A stretch of 64,000 nucleotides of DNA from Streptomyces aureus (lineage in GTDB: Bacteria; Actinomycetota; Actinomycetes; Streptomycetales; Streptomycetaceae): the NCBI RefSeq assembly GCF_000725495.1, contig NZ_JNZD01000018.1, forward strand, positions 1 through 64,000, written 5' to 3'. The first letter of the stretch is position 1. Each line of letters begins with the position of its first letter. The notes under the pieces were generated by a model, which was not told where the DNA came from, did no database searches, and saw nothing but the letters and a program-made list of their open reading frames with translations. The position numbers and the translations under genes are program-made. Shown here piece by piece: positions 38,363 to 47,100 of this stretch.

Positions 38363-38418
38363 CCACCGCCCTCTGCCGCGCCCCGTACGCCGTTCTCCCC
38401 CTTCTCCCGGCCCGGGGG

Positions 38419-39825
38419 TCAGTGGCGCCCCGCCACCCGGTCCGCGATCCGGGCCAGCCGGGACGACTGCGCGCTGTGGCCGGACAGTTCGCGGCGGTCG
38501 GCCGTGCGGTAGGTCGCGTACATGCCGTGGACGCCGATCCAGCGGAAGGGCTCCGGTTCCCACTTGCGGACCTCGTGGCCGACCCAGGGCAGCTCGGTCA
38601 GTCCGGTCGCGCCCGCCTCCCCGGAGTCCTGGCGGACGAGGTCGCGCAGGGTGCGGGCGGCGAGGTTGGTGGTGGCGACGCCGGAGCCGACGTAGCCCCC
38701 GGCCCAGCCGAGGCCGGTCGAGCGGTCCAGGGTGACGGTGGCGCACCAGTCGCGCGGGACCCCGAGGACGCCCGACCAGGCGTGGGTGACCTGGACACCG
38801 GTCAGCGAGGGGAAGAGCCGGACGAGGATCTCGTACAGGGCGTCCACGGTGGACTGCTGGGTGCGGCCGTCGTTGTCGGTGCGCGAGCCGAAGCGGTACG
38901 GGACTCCCCGGCCGCCGAGCGCGATACGGCCGTCGGCGGTGCGCTGGGCGTACATGTAGGCGTGCGCCATGTCGCCGAGCGTCTCGCGGCCCTCCCAGCC
39001 GATCTCCGCCCACTGCCCGTCCGTCAGCGGCTCGGTCGCGATCATGGACGAGTTCATCGGCAGCCAGGTCCGCTTCTGGCCCTTGAGGTTCGCGGTGAAG
39101 CCCTCGGTGCAGCGCAGGACGTAGGGGGCGCGGACGGTGCCGTAGGGGGTCACCGCCTGCCGGGGGCGGATCTCGGTGACCGGCGTCTGTTCGTGGACGG
39201 TGACGCCGAGCGCCTCGACGGCCGCGGCGAGACCCTTGACCAGCTTCACCGGGTGCAGCCGGGCGCCGTGCGGGGTCCAGGTCGAACCGACCGCGTCCGC
39301 GAGCCGGATCCGCTCGGCGGTCTCCTTCGCTCCGTACAGCTCGCGGTCCTTCTCCTCGTAGGACAGCTCGTGCGCGTGGAACGCCTTCAGCCGCGCGAGC
39401 TGGGCCGGCGTGTAGGCCACCTCCAGGACGCCGCCCTGGTGGATGTCGGCCTCGATGCCCTCCTCGGCGGCCACCCGGACGACCTCGTCGACGGTGTCGT
39501 TCATGGCCCGCTGGAGCCGTACGGCCGCTTCCCTGCCGTGCAGCCGCGCGTACCGGTCCCGGCCCGCGATGCCGTTGTAGAGCCAGCCGCCGTTGCGCCC
39601 GGAGGCCCCGTAGCCGCAGAACTTCTGCTCCAGGACCGTCACCCGCAGGGAGGGGTCCGCCTTCTTCAGGTAGTACGCGGTCCACAGGCCCGTGTAGCCG
39701 CCGCCGACCACGACGACGTCGGCGGTCGCGTCGCCGGACAGCGGCTCCCGCGGCGCGGGCAGACCGTCGTCCGCGTACCAGAAGGAGACGCCACCGTTCA
39801 CGACCTTGCCCGCCGAGCTGCTCAT
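38419..39825 (-). CDS. DAO-type FAD-dependent oxidoreductase
   Basis: 468 residues. FAD motif VVVVGGGYTGLWTAYYLKKADP (residues ~30-50), then SGRNGGW near residue 75 as in gamma-glutamylputrescine and glycine/sarcosine oxidase-like proteins, and GWAGGYVGSGVATTNLAARTL near the C-terminus. It oxidises an amine or amino acid; the substrate is unknown. ATG 39825. The rhomboid-like gene begins upstream of it on the same strand, with only a 9-bp gap. Confidence 0.88.
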   Translation of the reverse strand: MSSSAGKVVNGGVSFWYADDGLPAPREPLSGDATADVVVVGGGYTGLWTAYYLKKADPSLRVTVLEQKFCGYGASGRNGGWLYNGIAGRDRYARLHGREAAVRLQRAMNDTVDEVVRVAAEEGIEADIHQGGVLEVAYTPAQLARLKAFHAHELSYEEKDRELYGAKETAERIRLADAVGSTWTPHGARLHPVKLVKGLAAAVEALGVTVHEQTPVTEIRPRQAVTPYGTVRAPYVLRCTEGFTANLKGQKRTWLPMNSSMIATEPLTDGQWAEIGWEGRETLGDMAHAYMYAQRTADGRIALGGRGVPYRFGSRTDNDGRTQQSTVDALYEILVRLFPSLTGVQVTHAWSGVLGVPRDWCATVTLDRSTGLGWAGGYVGSGVATTNLAARTLRDLVRQDSGEAGATGLTELPWVGHEVRKWEPEPFRWIGVHGMYATYRTADRRELSGHSAQSSRLARIADRVAGRH

Positions 39826-39834
39826 GCCCGGACG

Positions 39835-40500
39835 TTAACTCCGGGAGGTATCGGCTGTCTCCTTCGGATTCCATGCTTTTCCGCGCCCTCTGGTCAACGG
39901 ATAACAGGCCAGGCCGAGGAGAACGGAGGTGAAATGCCCGAGATCGGTGAACGTACGGGCGGTGAAGAAGGGAATCCCGTACACCGCCAGGACCGCCGCC
40001 AGATACAGATAGCGCCAGGGCGCCGCGATCCGGTAGGTGAGCACGCCGACCACTCCCGCGAGGGCGTAGCTCACCCCGACGTCCAGGGTGTCGACCGCGG
40101 AGTGCGGCGCCACTCCGTGCCGGATCGCCCAGAGCAGCGCACCTTCGCTGACCAGCGTCGACACGACGTGGGCGATCGCGTTGACCGCGAGCCAGCGGGC
40201 GGTGCCGAGCCAGCGTTCGGCCGGCGCCTGGAAGACGGTGTAGAGCACGGCGTACGGGATCCAGTGCCCGCCGTCGATCCACATCGCGCTCGCGAACAGC
40301 ACCCGCACCGGATTGTTCGACAGCTCGTGAATGTTCGTCGAGCGCTGCCGCAGGAAGTCCTCTTCGAAATCCGGAGACATGTGGTGCAGGGCCACGGTGG
40401 TGACGAAGAGAATCGTCAGCCAGACATAGGTGCCCGGCGCCCCGCGCACATACATCCACACCCTGTGGAAAAACCGCTCACCGCGCATGGCCTGCTTCAC
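39835..40500 (-). CDS. rhomboid-like membrane protein
   Basis: 221 residues with about six membrane segments. GVSYALAG (around residue 143) and DLGHFTSVLLG (around residue 191) occupy the positions of the Ser and His loops of rhomboid proteases, but the serine motif lacks the usual GxSG glycine. It may be an inactive relative. The stop lies 9 bp before the oxidoreductase start. Confidence 0.75.
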   Translation of the reverse strand: MKQAMRGERFFHRVWMYVRGAPGTYVWLTILFVTTVALHHMSPDFEEDFLRQRSTNIHELSNNPVRVLFASAMWIDGGHWIPYAVLYTVFQAPAERWLGTARWLAVNAIAHVVSTLVSEGALLWAIRHGVAPHSAVDTLDVGVSYALAGVVGVLTYRIAAPWRYLYLAAVLAVYGIPFFTARTFTDLGHFTSVLLGLACYPLTRGRGKAWNPKETADTSRS

Positions 40501-40629
40501 CCATGCCGGTAGTGTCCCTTATGCGATCGACATTCCGGACGAGCCGCCCGTACCGGGGAAGCGTTCCCGGCCGGTGACGGACTCCGGCCGGGCCGCCGCC
40601 CGGCCGCGCGCAGCGCCTACGCTCGGCCC

Positions 40630-41109
40630 ATGATCCGTATCGCGACCCCCGACGACGTCCCCGTCATCCACGCCCTGGTCCGTGAACTCGCCGAGTACGA
40701 GAAGGTGCCGGACGAGGCGCGGGCGACCCCGGAGCAGCTGCACGAGGCGCTGTTCGGACCGCGTCCGGCGGCGTTCGCGCACATCGCCGAGGACGACACC
40801 ACGGGCGAGACGGTCGGCTTCTCGCTGTGGTTCCTGAACTTCTCGACCTGGCGCGGTGTCCACGGCATCTACCTGGAGGACCTGTACGTACGCCCCGCCG
40901 CGCGCGGCGGCGGCCACGGCAAGGCGCTGCTCACGGAGTTGGCACGGATCTGCGTCGAACGCGGCTACCAGCGCCTGGAGTGGTCCGTCCTCGACTGGAA
41001 CCGGCCGTCCATCGGCTTCTACGAGTCGCTGGGCGCGCGCCCGCAGGACGAGTGGACGGTGTACCGGCTGACGGACGAGGCGCTGGAGAAGCTCGGCGGA
41101 CGCGGCTGA
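40630..41109 (+). CDS. GNAT family N-acetyltransferase
   Basis: 159 residues. Acetyl-CoA motif ARGGGHGKALL (~92-102), WSVLDWNRPSIGFYESLGA near 120-138 and the N-terminal VHALVRELAEYEKVPDEA match the diamine/spermidine-type (SAT2-like) GNAT subgroup. Substrate likely a small amine, not certain. Start ATG 40630. Confidence 0.9.
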   Translation: MIRIATPDDVPVIHALVRELAEYEKVPDEARATPEQLHEALFGPRPAAFAHIAEDDTTGETVGFSLWFLNFSTWRGVHGIYLEDLYVRPAARGGGHGKALLTELARICVERGYQRLEWSVLDWNRPSIGFYESLGARPQDEWTVYRLTDEALEKLGGRG

Positions 41110-41277
41110 GACGGGGGTCGGGGGGCGGGCCGACCCGTGCGCCGGGCCGCCGGACGCCGGGTCATCGGGCTCGGCCACCGGCCACCGAGGGCGCGAAGTG
41201 TCACGCACATGGCACGAAGCTGTGAAATGGCCGAATCGACCGGGTGTTCGTAGGAGCCCTCGCTACTGTCTGGTGCC

Positions 41278-44226
41278 GTGAACGTCACTGATGGTGCGGG
41301 AGTTCTCCGCTTCTCCCTGCTGGGCCCGCCGCGCGCCTGGCGGGGCGGTACGGAACTGCCCCTCGGCTCACCGCAGCAGCGGGCCGTGCTCGCGGTGCTC
41401 CTCCTGCGCCGCGGGCGCGCGGTCGGCGTCGGCGAACTCGTCGACGGCGTCTGGGGACACGACCCGCCGGCCGGCGCCGTCCCCACGCTGCGCACCTATG
41501 TGTCGCGGCTGCGCAGGCTGCTGGAGCCCGACCGGCCCCCGGGCGCCCCGCCCCGGCTCCTGGTGTCCCTCGGCGACGGCTACGCACTGCGCACCGAGGA
41601 GATCACCGGAGACCTCGGCGACTTCGAGGAGAACCTGGCGCGGGCCGAGCGCCTGCGTGCGCGGGGCGACAGCCGCGGAGCGGCCCGGCTGCTCGACACC
41701 ACGCTCGCCGGCTGGCAGGGCACGCCCCTGGCCGGCGTTCCCGGCCCGTTCGCCGAGGCGGAGCGGGCCCGTCTGACCGAACGGCGGCTGGCCGCCCTGG
41801 AGTACCGGCTCCGCGTGGAACTCGAACTCGGCCGCCACGAGGCGGTGCTGCCCGAACTGGTGGCGCTGCACGAGGCACAGCCGCTGCGCGAGGCCGTGTG
41901 CGAGCTGCTGCTGGTGGCCCTTTACCGCTGCGGCCGGCGGGCCGAGGCCCTGGAGGTCTACGCGAGCACCCGCCGCACCCTCGTGGACGAACTCGGCATC
42001 GAACCCGGCTCCTCGCTGCGGGCGGCCCACGCGCGGCTGCTGGCCGGGGACCTCGACCTGTCGCCGCCGCCCGTCCCCGTACCCGCCGGTACCGAGGACA
42101 CGGCGGACGCCGGGGCCCCCGGGGACGTGCCGGAGACGGGGGCGGACGGCTCCGGCGGGGACGGTCCGTCCCGGGCCGCGGGGAACGTCCATCCCTCCCA
42201 GCTTCCCGCCGACCTGCCCCTGTTCACCGGGCGGGACGCCGAACTCCGGCGGGTCGACGCACTGTTGCCGGCCGAGGAGCATCCGGACACGGCCGTCATC
42301 GGTCTCGTCAACGGCATGGCCGGGGCGGGCAAGACGACCCTGGCCGTGCACTGGGCGCACCGAGTCGCCCACCGCTTCCCCGACGGCAGCCTCTATGTGA
42401 ACCTGCGCGGCTACGACCAGGGCGGCTCCGTCATGGAGCCCACCGAGGCACTGGAGACCTTCCTCGTCGCGCTCGGCGTGGCCCCGCAGGCCGTCCCCGA
42501 GGGGGTCGACGCGCAGGCCGCCCTCTACCGCAGCGTCCTGGCCGGCCGCCGCGTCCTGATCGTGCTGGACAACGCCCGCGACAGCGCGCAGGTACGGCCG
42601 CTGCTGCCGGGCACCCCCGGCTGTCCCGTCCTCGTCACCAGCCGCAGCCGACTGACCGGACTGGTGGCGGGCCACGGCGCCCACCCGCTCACCCTGGGCC
42701 CGCTGACCGGCGGCGAGGCCCGCGCCATGCTGTCCCGGCGCATCGGCGCCGCGCGCGTGGACGCCGAGCCGGAGGCCGCCGAGGCCATCGTCGGGCTGTG
42801 CGCCCGGCTGCCGCTGGCCCTCGCCATCGTGGCCGCGCGGGCCGCCCACCACCCCGGCTTCCGGCTCGCGGACATCGCGGACGAACTCCGCGAGACCCAC
42901 GGCAGCCTGGACGCGTTCACCGGCGGCGACGCCCAGACGGACGCCCGCGCCGTCTTCTCCTGGTCCTACCACGCGCTGCCGTCCGCCGCCGCGGACCTGT
43001 TCCGCCGGCTGTCGCTCCACCCGGGGCCCGACATCGGCACCGCCGCGGCAGCCGCCCTCGCCGGGGCGCCCGTCCGCCCGGTCCGGGCCCTGCTGACCGA
43101 ACTGACCGGGGCCAGCCTGCTCGGCGAACACGCGCCGGGGCGATTCGCGTTCCACGACCTGCTGCGCGCCTACGCCCGCGAACTGGCCGGCACCGAGGAC
43201 ACCGAGGAGCGGCGCGGCACGGCGCTGCGCCGCATGCACGACCACTACCTGCACACCACCCACCACGCCTCCGCCGTCATCAGCCCGCGCCGCGAGACCC
43301 TTCCCCTGCCGCCGAGCACAACGGACGGCGGCGCCGTCCGGTTCACCGGACGCCGTCAGGCCATGCAGTGGCTGCGCACGGAGCGGCACGTGCTGCGGGC
43401 GGTCGTCGAGCACGCCGCCGCGCACGGCCACGAGGACCACGCGTGGCGCACCGCGGTCGGTCTCGACCTGTACTTCGACCGGCTCGGTTTCTGGCACGAC
43501 CTGATGGAGATCAACAGCGCCGCGCTGCGGGCCGCCCGGGCGGTCGGCGACCGCACCGGCGAGGCGCACGCGCTGCGCGGCCTGGGCTTCTTCCACACCC
43601 GGTTCGCGCACTCCGCCGAGGCACGGCGGGATCTCGGCCGCGCGCTGGAGCTGTTCCGGGCCGAGGGCGACGGGCCGGGCGAGGCCCGCACCCGGCGCTG
43701 CCTGGCCTACCAGGCCAACGGGGAGGGCCGGTTCGCCGTCTCGCTGGACCACTACGCGCACGCCCGGGACCTCTACCGTGCCGAGGGGAACGTCGGCAAC
43801 GAGGCCCTCGTCCTGAACGAGGTCGGCTGGACGTACATCCTGCTCGGCGAGCACGAGAAGGCGCTGGAGCACTGCGAGAAGGCCGTCGCGCTGCTCCAGG
43901 AGATCGGGGACCCGGCCGGCGAGGCCGCGGCGCAGGACAGCGTCGGCTACGCCCATCACCAGCTCGGCCGGTACGAGGCCGCGGTCGGCCCCTTCGAGCG
44001 CGCCCTCGCGCTCTACCGCGAGATCGGCGACCACTATCTGGAGGCGGACACCCTGCGCCACATCGCCGACTCCCGGCTCGCCGCCGGCGAACGGGAGGAG
44101 GCCGTCGAGGCCTTCCGTGCGGCGCTCGCCCTCCTGGAGGGGCTCTCCCATCCGGAGGCCGCGGACCTGCGGGAGACCCTGCGCGACCTGGACGCCCACG
44201 CCCCCTCGGGGAGCGGTCCGGCCTGA
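41278..44226 (+). CDS. AfsR/SARP-type regulator with NB-ARC and TPR domains
   Basis: 982 residues. OmpR-like DNA-binding domain (~10-105: LPLGSPQQRAVLAVLLLRRG), BTAD (~110-250), a Pro/Gly linker, NB-ARC ATPase with P-loop NGMAGAGKTTLAVHW (~344) and LIVLDNARDSAQV as Walker B, a winged-helix region (FHDLLRAYAREL), then about six TPRs (~760-960). AfsR-type regulators activate nearby clusters in response to ligand and ATP. GTG 41278. Converges with the ECF sigma gene and stands at the edge of the secretion-like locus. Confidence 0.92.
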   Translation: MNVTDGAGVLRFSLLGPPRAWRGGTELPLGSPQQRAVLAVLLLRRGRAVGVGELVDGVWGHDPPAGAVPTLRTYVSRLRRLLEPDRPPGAPPRLLVSLGDGYALRTEEITGDLGDFEENLARAERLRARGDSRGAARLLDTTLAGWQGTPLAGVPGPFAEAERARLTERRLAALEYRLRVELELGRHEAVLPELVALHEAQPLREAVCELLLVALYRCGRRAEALEVYASTRRTLVDELGIEPGSSLRAAHARLLAGDLDLSPPPVPVPAGTEDTADAGAPGDVPETGADGSGGDGPSRAAGNVHPSQLPADLPLFTGRDAELRRVDALLPAEEHPDTAVIGLVNGMAGAGKTTLAVHWAHRVAHRFPDGSLYVNLRGYDQGGSVMEPTEALETFLVALGVAPQAVPEGVDAQAALYRSVLAGRRVLIVLDNARDSAQVRPLLPGTPGCPVLVTSRSRLTGLVAGHGAHPLTLGPLTGGEARAMLSRRIGAARVDAEPEAAEAIVGLCARLPLALAIVAARAAHHPGFRLADIADELRETHGSLDAFTGGDAQTDARAVFSWSYHALPSAAADLFRRLSLHPGPDIGTAAAAALAGAPVRPVRALLTELTGASLLGEHAPGRFAFHDLLRAYARELAGTEDTEERRGTALRRMHDHYLHTTHHASAVISPRRETLPLPPSTTDGGAVRFTGRRQAMQWLRTERHVLRAVVEHAAAHGHEDHAWRTAVGLDLYFDRLGFWHDLMEINSAALRAARAVGDRTGEAHALRGLGFFHTRFAHSAEARRDLGRALELFRAEGDGPGEARTRRCLAYQANGEGRFAVSLDHYAHARDLYRAEGNVGNEALVLNEVGWTYILLGEHEKALEHCEKAVALLQEIGDPAGEAAAQDSVGYAHHQLGRYEAAVGPFERALALYREIGDHYLEADTLRHIADSRLAAGEREEAVEAFRAALALLEGLSHPEAADLRETLRDLDAHAPSGSGPA

Positions 44227-44318
44227 CCCGGCCGGGCACCTTCGGGCGAGATCGGGGTGGTCGGGCGCGGTGGCGGGTGGGCGCGCGTGGTCGGGGCCGG
44301 TCACGGGGCCGGCCGTGG

Positions 44319-44915
44319 TCAGGCGGCCGTGCGGGCCGGGTCCGGCCGCCGCGACGGGCCGTCCTCGTCCGCGACCGCCCCGTGTTCGCGCAGCGCCAGC
44401 CGTAAGACGCGCAGCGCGTAGTACACCCGGGACTTGACCGTGCCCTGCGGGATGCCCAGGAGCTCCGCCGCCTCCTGCGTGGTGCGGTCCTCCAGGAACG
44501 TCGCCCGGATCACGTCGCGGTGGGCGGGGGTGAGCGACCGCAGGGCCTCGCGGACCACGACGGACGACAGCATCCGGTCGATGTCGTCCACCTCGGCGCC
44601 CAGTTCGCCGAGCCAGGTGGCGCCGCCCGTCTCCAACGGCCGTGCCATCCGCGTCCGGTGCGCGTCGATGACGAGGTTGCGCGCGACCCGGAACATCCAG
44701 GGCCGCACCGCCATCCCCTCGTCGTCGACCAGGTTCCGCTTGTTCCAGCAGCGCAGCAGCGTCTCCTGGATGACGTCCTCGGTGCGGTGCGTGTCCCCGC
44801 CGAGCATGCGCAGCACGTACGTGTAGAGGGCGGGGCCGTGCTCCAGGTAGAGGTCGCGCAGCGCCCGCTCCTCGGAATCGACCGCGCTCGCCGAGCCGAT
44901 GACGGTGACGTTCAT
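44319..44915 (-). CDS. ECF-type RNA polymerase sigma factor
   Basis: 198 residues. Region 2 (LYLEHGPALYTYVLRMLGGD...DVIQETLLRCWNKRN, ~24-62) and region 4 (LTPAHRDVIRATFLED, then LLGIPQGTVKSRVYYALRVL, ~128-172). SigL-like ECF with no anti-sigma gene next door. ATG 44915 has AGGAG upstream. A candidate promoter of ECF form lies at 44979-45003 on its own strand. I infer that it recognises the motif repeated across the locus at 46955, 56931, 58686 and 60609. Confidence 0.9.
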   Translation of the reverse strand: MNVTVIGSASAVDSEERALRDLYLEHGPALYTYVLRMLGGDTHRTEDVIQETLLRCWNKRNLVDDEGMAVRPWMFRVARNLVIDAHRTRMARPLETGGATWLGELGAEVDDIDRMLSSVVVREALRSLTPAHRDVIRATFLEDRTTQEAAELLGIPQGTVKSRVYYALRVLRLALREHGAVADEDGPSRRPDPARTAA

Positions 44916-44978
44916 GGTGTGCTCCTGTTCCTGTGGACGGCCGGACCGGGATGAACCGGAACCCGGACCGCCGGGGGG

Positions 44979-45003
44979 AACGGAGTGTTCCGAGGGGCGT
45001 TCC
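44979..45003 (-). promoter_or_regulatory. candidate autoregulated promoter of the sigma gene
   Basis: Minus strand: GGAAC (45003-44999) and CGTT (44982-44979), 16 bp apart, about 65 bp before the sigma ATG. Similar in boxes, not in spacing, to the shared locus motif. Confidence 0.4.
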
Positions 45004-45132
45004 ACGTACGTTTGACGTCGGGTGTACGAAGCGATGGACGAGCAGGTCGCAGCGGGTGCGGGCCCGGACGTCCGGGGGGTTGCGCGGGGCTCGGAGCGGA
45101 CGTGGGGGGCGGGGAGCTGCGGGGGCGGGGGG

Positions 45133-46092
45133 TCAGACGTACGCCTCCAGGGCTTCGACCTGTCCGCGGACCTGCCCGACGAGTGCCGCGTGGCCGGGGG
45201 GCAGCAGACCGTCGCGTTCCAGCACGGCCCACATGTGCAGCAGTTCGCGTCCGTGGGCGACGAGGGCCCGGTCGTCGTCGAGCTGCTGCCAGGCCGCCGC
45301 GGCCCGCGCCACGTCGGCGGGTGCCCGGCCGTCACCGGCCCCGCAGCGGATCCGGGCCACGGCCAGCGCCAGCACGACGGCCTCCCGGTGGTCCCCGCGC
45401 AGATGCGCGAGGTACGCCTCGACCGCCCGCGCCTCCACGGCGTACGGGTGCCCGGCGCCCAGTGTGTCCGTCAGGTCCTCGCGCAGCGCGGTCGCGCCGG
45501 CGTACGCCTCGTCGAGCCGGTCGTCGGCGGCCAGCGCGTTGACCCGGCCGAGCCGTGCGGTGAGGTCGGCGGGCAGGGCGGAGCGGACGGCGGGAGCCGC
45601 GACGCCGGCCTGGTCCTTCGCCTCGGCGCGGGCGGTGGCCGGGTCCCCCGCCTCGGCGCGGGCGGCGGCCGTGGCGCGGGCCCGCGCCACGGCGGTGGCG
45701 ACGGCGGAACCCCCGGCGGCGGGGGCGGGGACCACGACGGTCGGGGCGGGGGCCACCACGGTCGGGGCGGGGACCACCACGGCGGATGCGGGGGCCACGG
45801 CCGGCACGGGGGCCACGGCGGGCGGAGCCGTGGGGGGCCCGGGCTCCCCGGCCGTGTCCTCCCCGGGTTCCAGGACACTGCTGGACCCGTCGGGAAGCAC
45901 CCGGAGCAGGAACCGGGCCGCGGCGGGACCGTCGTGGACCGTCGCCACGACGGCTCCGCCGTTCTCCTGTGCGTACCCCTCCAGCCGGTCGAGGACGACC
46001 TCGTGCACGGACAGGCCGGGCTCGGGGACCAGGGTGTGTCCGTCGATCTCGGCGATCCCGTCGCCGGAGATGTACACGTCGAAGCGGGCCAT
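45133..46092 (-). CDS. hypothetical protein with Pro/Ala linker and helical C-terminus
   Basis: 319 residues. A compact N-terminal domain (~1-80: ARFDVYISGDGIAEIDGHTLVPEPG) is joined by a Pro/Ala/Val linker (~85-160, with repeated VVAPAPTVVVPAP) to a helical TPR-like C-terminal half (LGRVNALAADDRLDEAYAGATAL). A good GAGGAGG site precedes ATG 46092. It follows the SLT gene by 10 bp in the same unit. Not recognised; perhaps an accessory cytoplasmic factor of the secretion locus. Confidence 0.7.
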   Translation of the reverse strand: MARFDVYISGDGIAEIDGHTLVPEPGLSVHEVVLDRLEGYAQENGGAVVATVHDGPAAARFLLRVLPDGSSSVLEPGEDTAGEPGPPTAPPAVAPVPAVAPASAVVVPAPTVVAPAPTVVVPAPAAGGSAVATAVARARATAAARAEAGDPATARAEAKDQAGVAAPAVRSALPADLTARLGRVNALAADDRLDEAYAGATALREDLTDTLGAGHPYAVEARAVEAYLAHLRGDHREAVVLALAVARIRCGAGDGRAPADVARAAAAWQQLDDDRALVAHGRELLHMWAVLERDGLLPPGHAALVGQVRGQVEALEAYV

Positions 46093-46102
46093 GCCGTCCT
46101 CC

Positions 46103-46930
46103 TCAGGTGGTGGTCGGCGCGGGGCCGGCCGTGGTCGCGTCCGGGTCGGGCGTGACGCCCGGAGTGGCACCCGAGGGAGGGGCGCCGATGCCCTGGTACT
46201 TCGCGAACTGGGCGCGGACGGCCAGGACATAGCCCTGGGCCTCGTTCGTCCGCGGCACTCCCCTGGCCGCGCGGACGGCGTCCATCCCGACGTCGTAGCC
46301 GGCCAGCGCGAGGTCCAGGACGGTGTTGGTGGTGCCGTTCCCGTCGCTCTGGTCCACCTCGCCCGCGTCGATCATCTGCTGCCCCTGCTTGGCCAGTTCG
46401 CACAGGTAGCGGCCCTGCGCCATGATCGAGTCCTTCGCGTCCAGGGCGGAGGTCTTGCCGTTGTCGTCGTCGTCCTTGCCGTACTGGGTGAAGACGTCGG
46501 GCGGCAGCTGTGAGAGGCCCTTCTCCCCGTTCGGGCCGACCAGGGCGCTGTTGAAGCCGGACTCCTTCTCGATCTGCGAGGCGATGACGATCGGGCCGAT
46601 CGCGCCGCACAGTTCGCCCGCCTTCTGGATCGGGTCCGCCAGGTCCGCGGGGACCGTCGAGGTGTCCAGCTCGCCCTTGCCGTCGCCCTGGAAGATGCCG
46701 AGGGACTGGTCCGCGGTCTCCTGACTGGGGGGATCGCCCCCGCCGCCGTGGAACAGCAGGTACAGCGCGATGAGCGGGGCGAGCAGGACCCCGAACCCGC
46801 CCATGATCACCACGACGACCAGCGTTCCGGCCAGGGCCAGCGGCGACAGCAGGCAGCCGCAGCCGGTCCCCGCGATGATCCCGTTCCTGACGGCGGTCGA
46901 CGAACCGCCCTCCCCGCCCTCTCCGCTCAT
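46103..46930 (-). CDS. membrane-anchored SLT-like lytic transglycosylase (VirB1-like)
   Basis: 275 residues. One or two N-terminal membrane segments (GTLVVVVIMGGFGVLLAPLIALYLLF split over ~33-62), then a transglycosylase-like domain with the catalytic Glu in IASQIEKESGFNSALV and PNGEKGLSQLPPDVF (~120-160), and a Thr/Pro tail. Type IV systems use such VirB1 enzymes to open the wall. ATG 46930. Divergent from the + strand secretion operon, with promoters facing away from each other in the 170-bp gap. Confidence 0.85.
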   Translation of the reverse strand: MSGEGGEGGSSTAVRNGIIAGTGCGCLLSPLALAGTLVVVVIMGGFGVLLAPLIALYLLFHGGGGDPPSQETADQSLGIFQGDGKGELDTSTVPADLADPIQKAGELCGAIGPIVIASQIEKESGFNSALVGPNGEKGLSQLPPDVFTQYGKDDDDNGKTSALDAKDSIMAQGRYLCELAKQGQQMIDAGEVDQSDGNGTTNTVLDLALAGYDVGMDAVRAARGVPRTNEAQGYVLAVRAQFAKYQGIGAPPSGATPGVTPDPDATTAGPAPTTT

Positions 46931-46954
46931 GGCACCCGCCTTCTTCCCCTCGCC

Positions 46955-46985
46955 TTGAACCGCTGCGGCCACACGGCCCGTTGTG
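46955..46985 (+). promoter_or_regulatory. shared ECF-type promoter motif, copy 1
   Basis: TTGAACCGC (46955-46963) and CCCGTTGTG (46977-46985); GAAC and CGTT are 18 bp apart. Points to the + strand operon starting at 47101. Identical spacing and both boxes recur at 56931 and 60609. Confidence 0.7.
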
Positions 46986-47010
46986 CTGTCCGACGGGCTC
47001 GACAGACCCA

Positions 47011-47035
47011 AACGGGCCCCGGCGCAAATAAGTTC
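47011..47035 (-). promoter_or_regulatory. divergent related promoter for the SLT unit
   Basis: Minus strand: GAAC (47035-47032), 17 bp, CGTTTGG. It reads toward the SLT gene at 46930 and lies within 60 bp of the opposite-facing copy, so both arms of the locus may be switched by one sigma factor. Confidence 0.5.
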
Positions 47036-47100
47036 AAACCAGTGGAAACCAGATGATCGAGAGCAGCCGATCACCGAGCGAAGAGGGGGGCGGGGCACCT

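Noticed and set aside
36845-40459. 1204-residue minus-strand and 1196-residue plus-strand frames
   Set aside because: Both run across the MFS, DAO oxidase and rhomboid-like genes in shadow frames, with Arg/Gly/His-rich translations and no domain.
41368-44304. 978-residue minus-strand frame opposite the AfsR-like gene
   Set aside because: Antisense shadow; the plus-strand frame has recognisable HTH, BTAD, NB-ARC and TPR domains.
45022-46513. Long plus-strand frames over 45133-46930
   Set aside because: Ser/Arg/Ala low-complexity shadows opposite the SLT and linker-protein genes, which have good starts, membrane segments and a catalytic motif.
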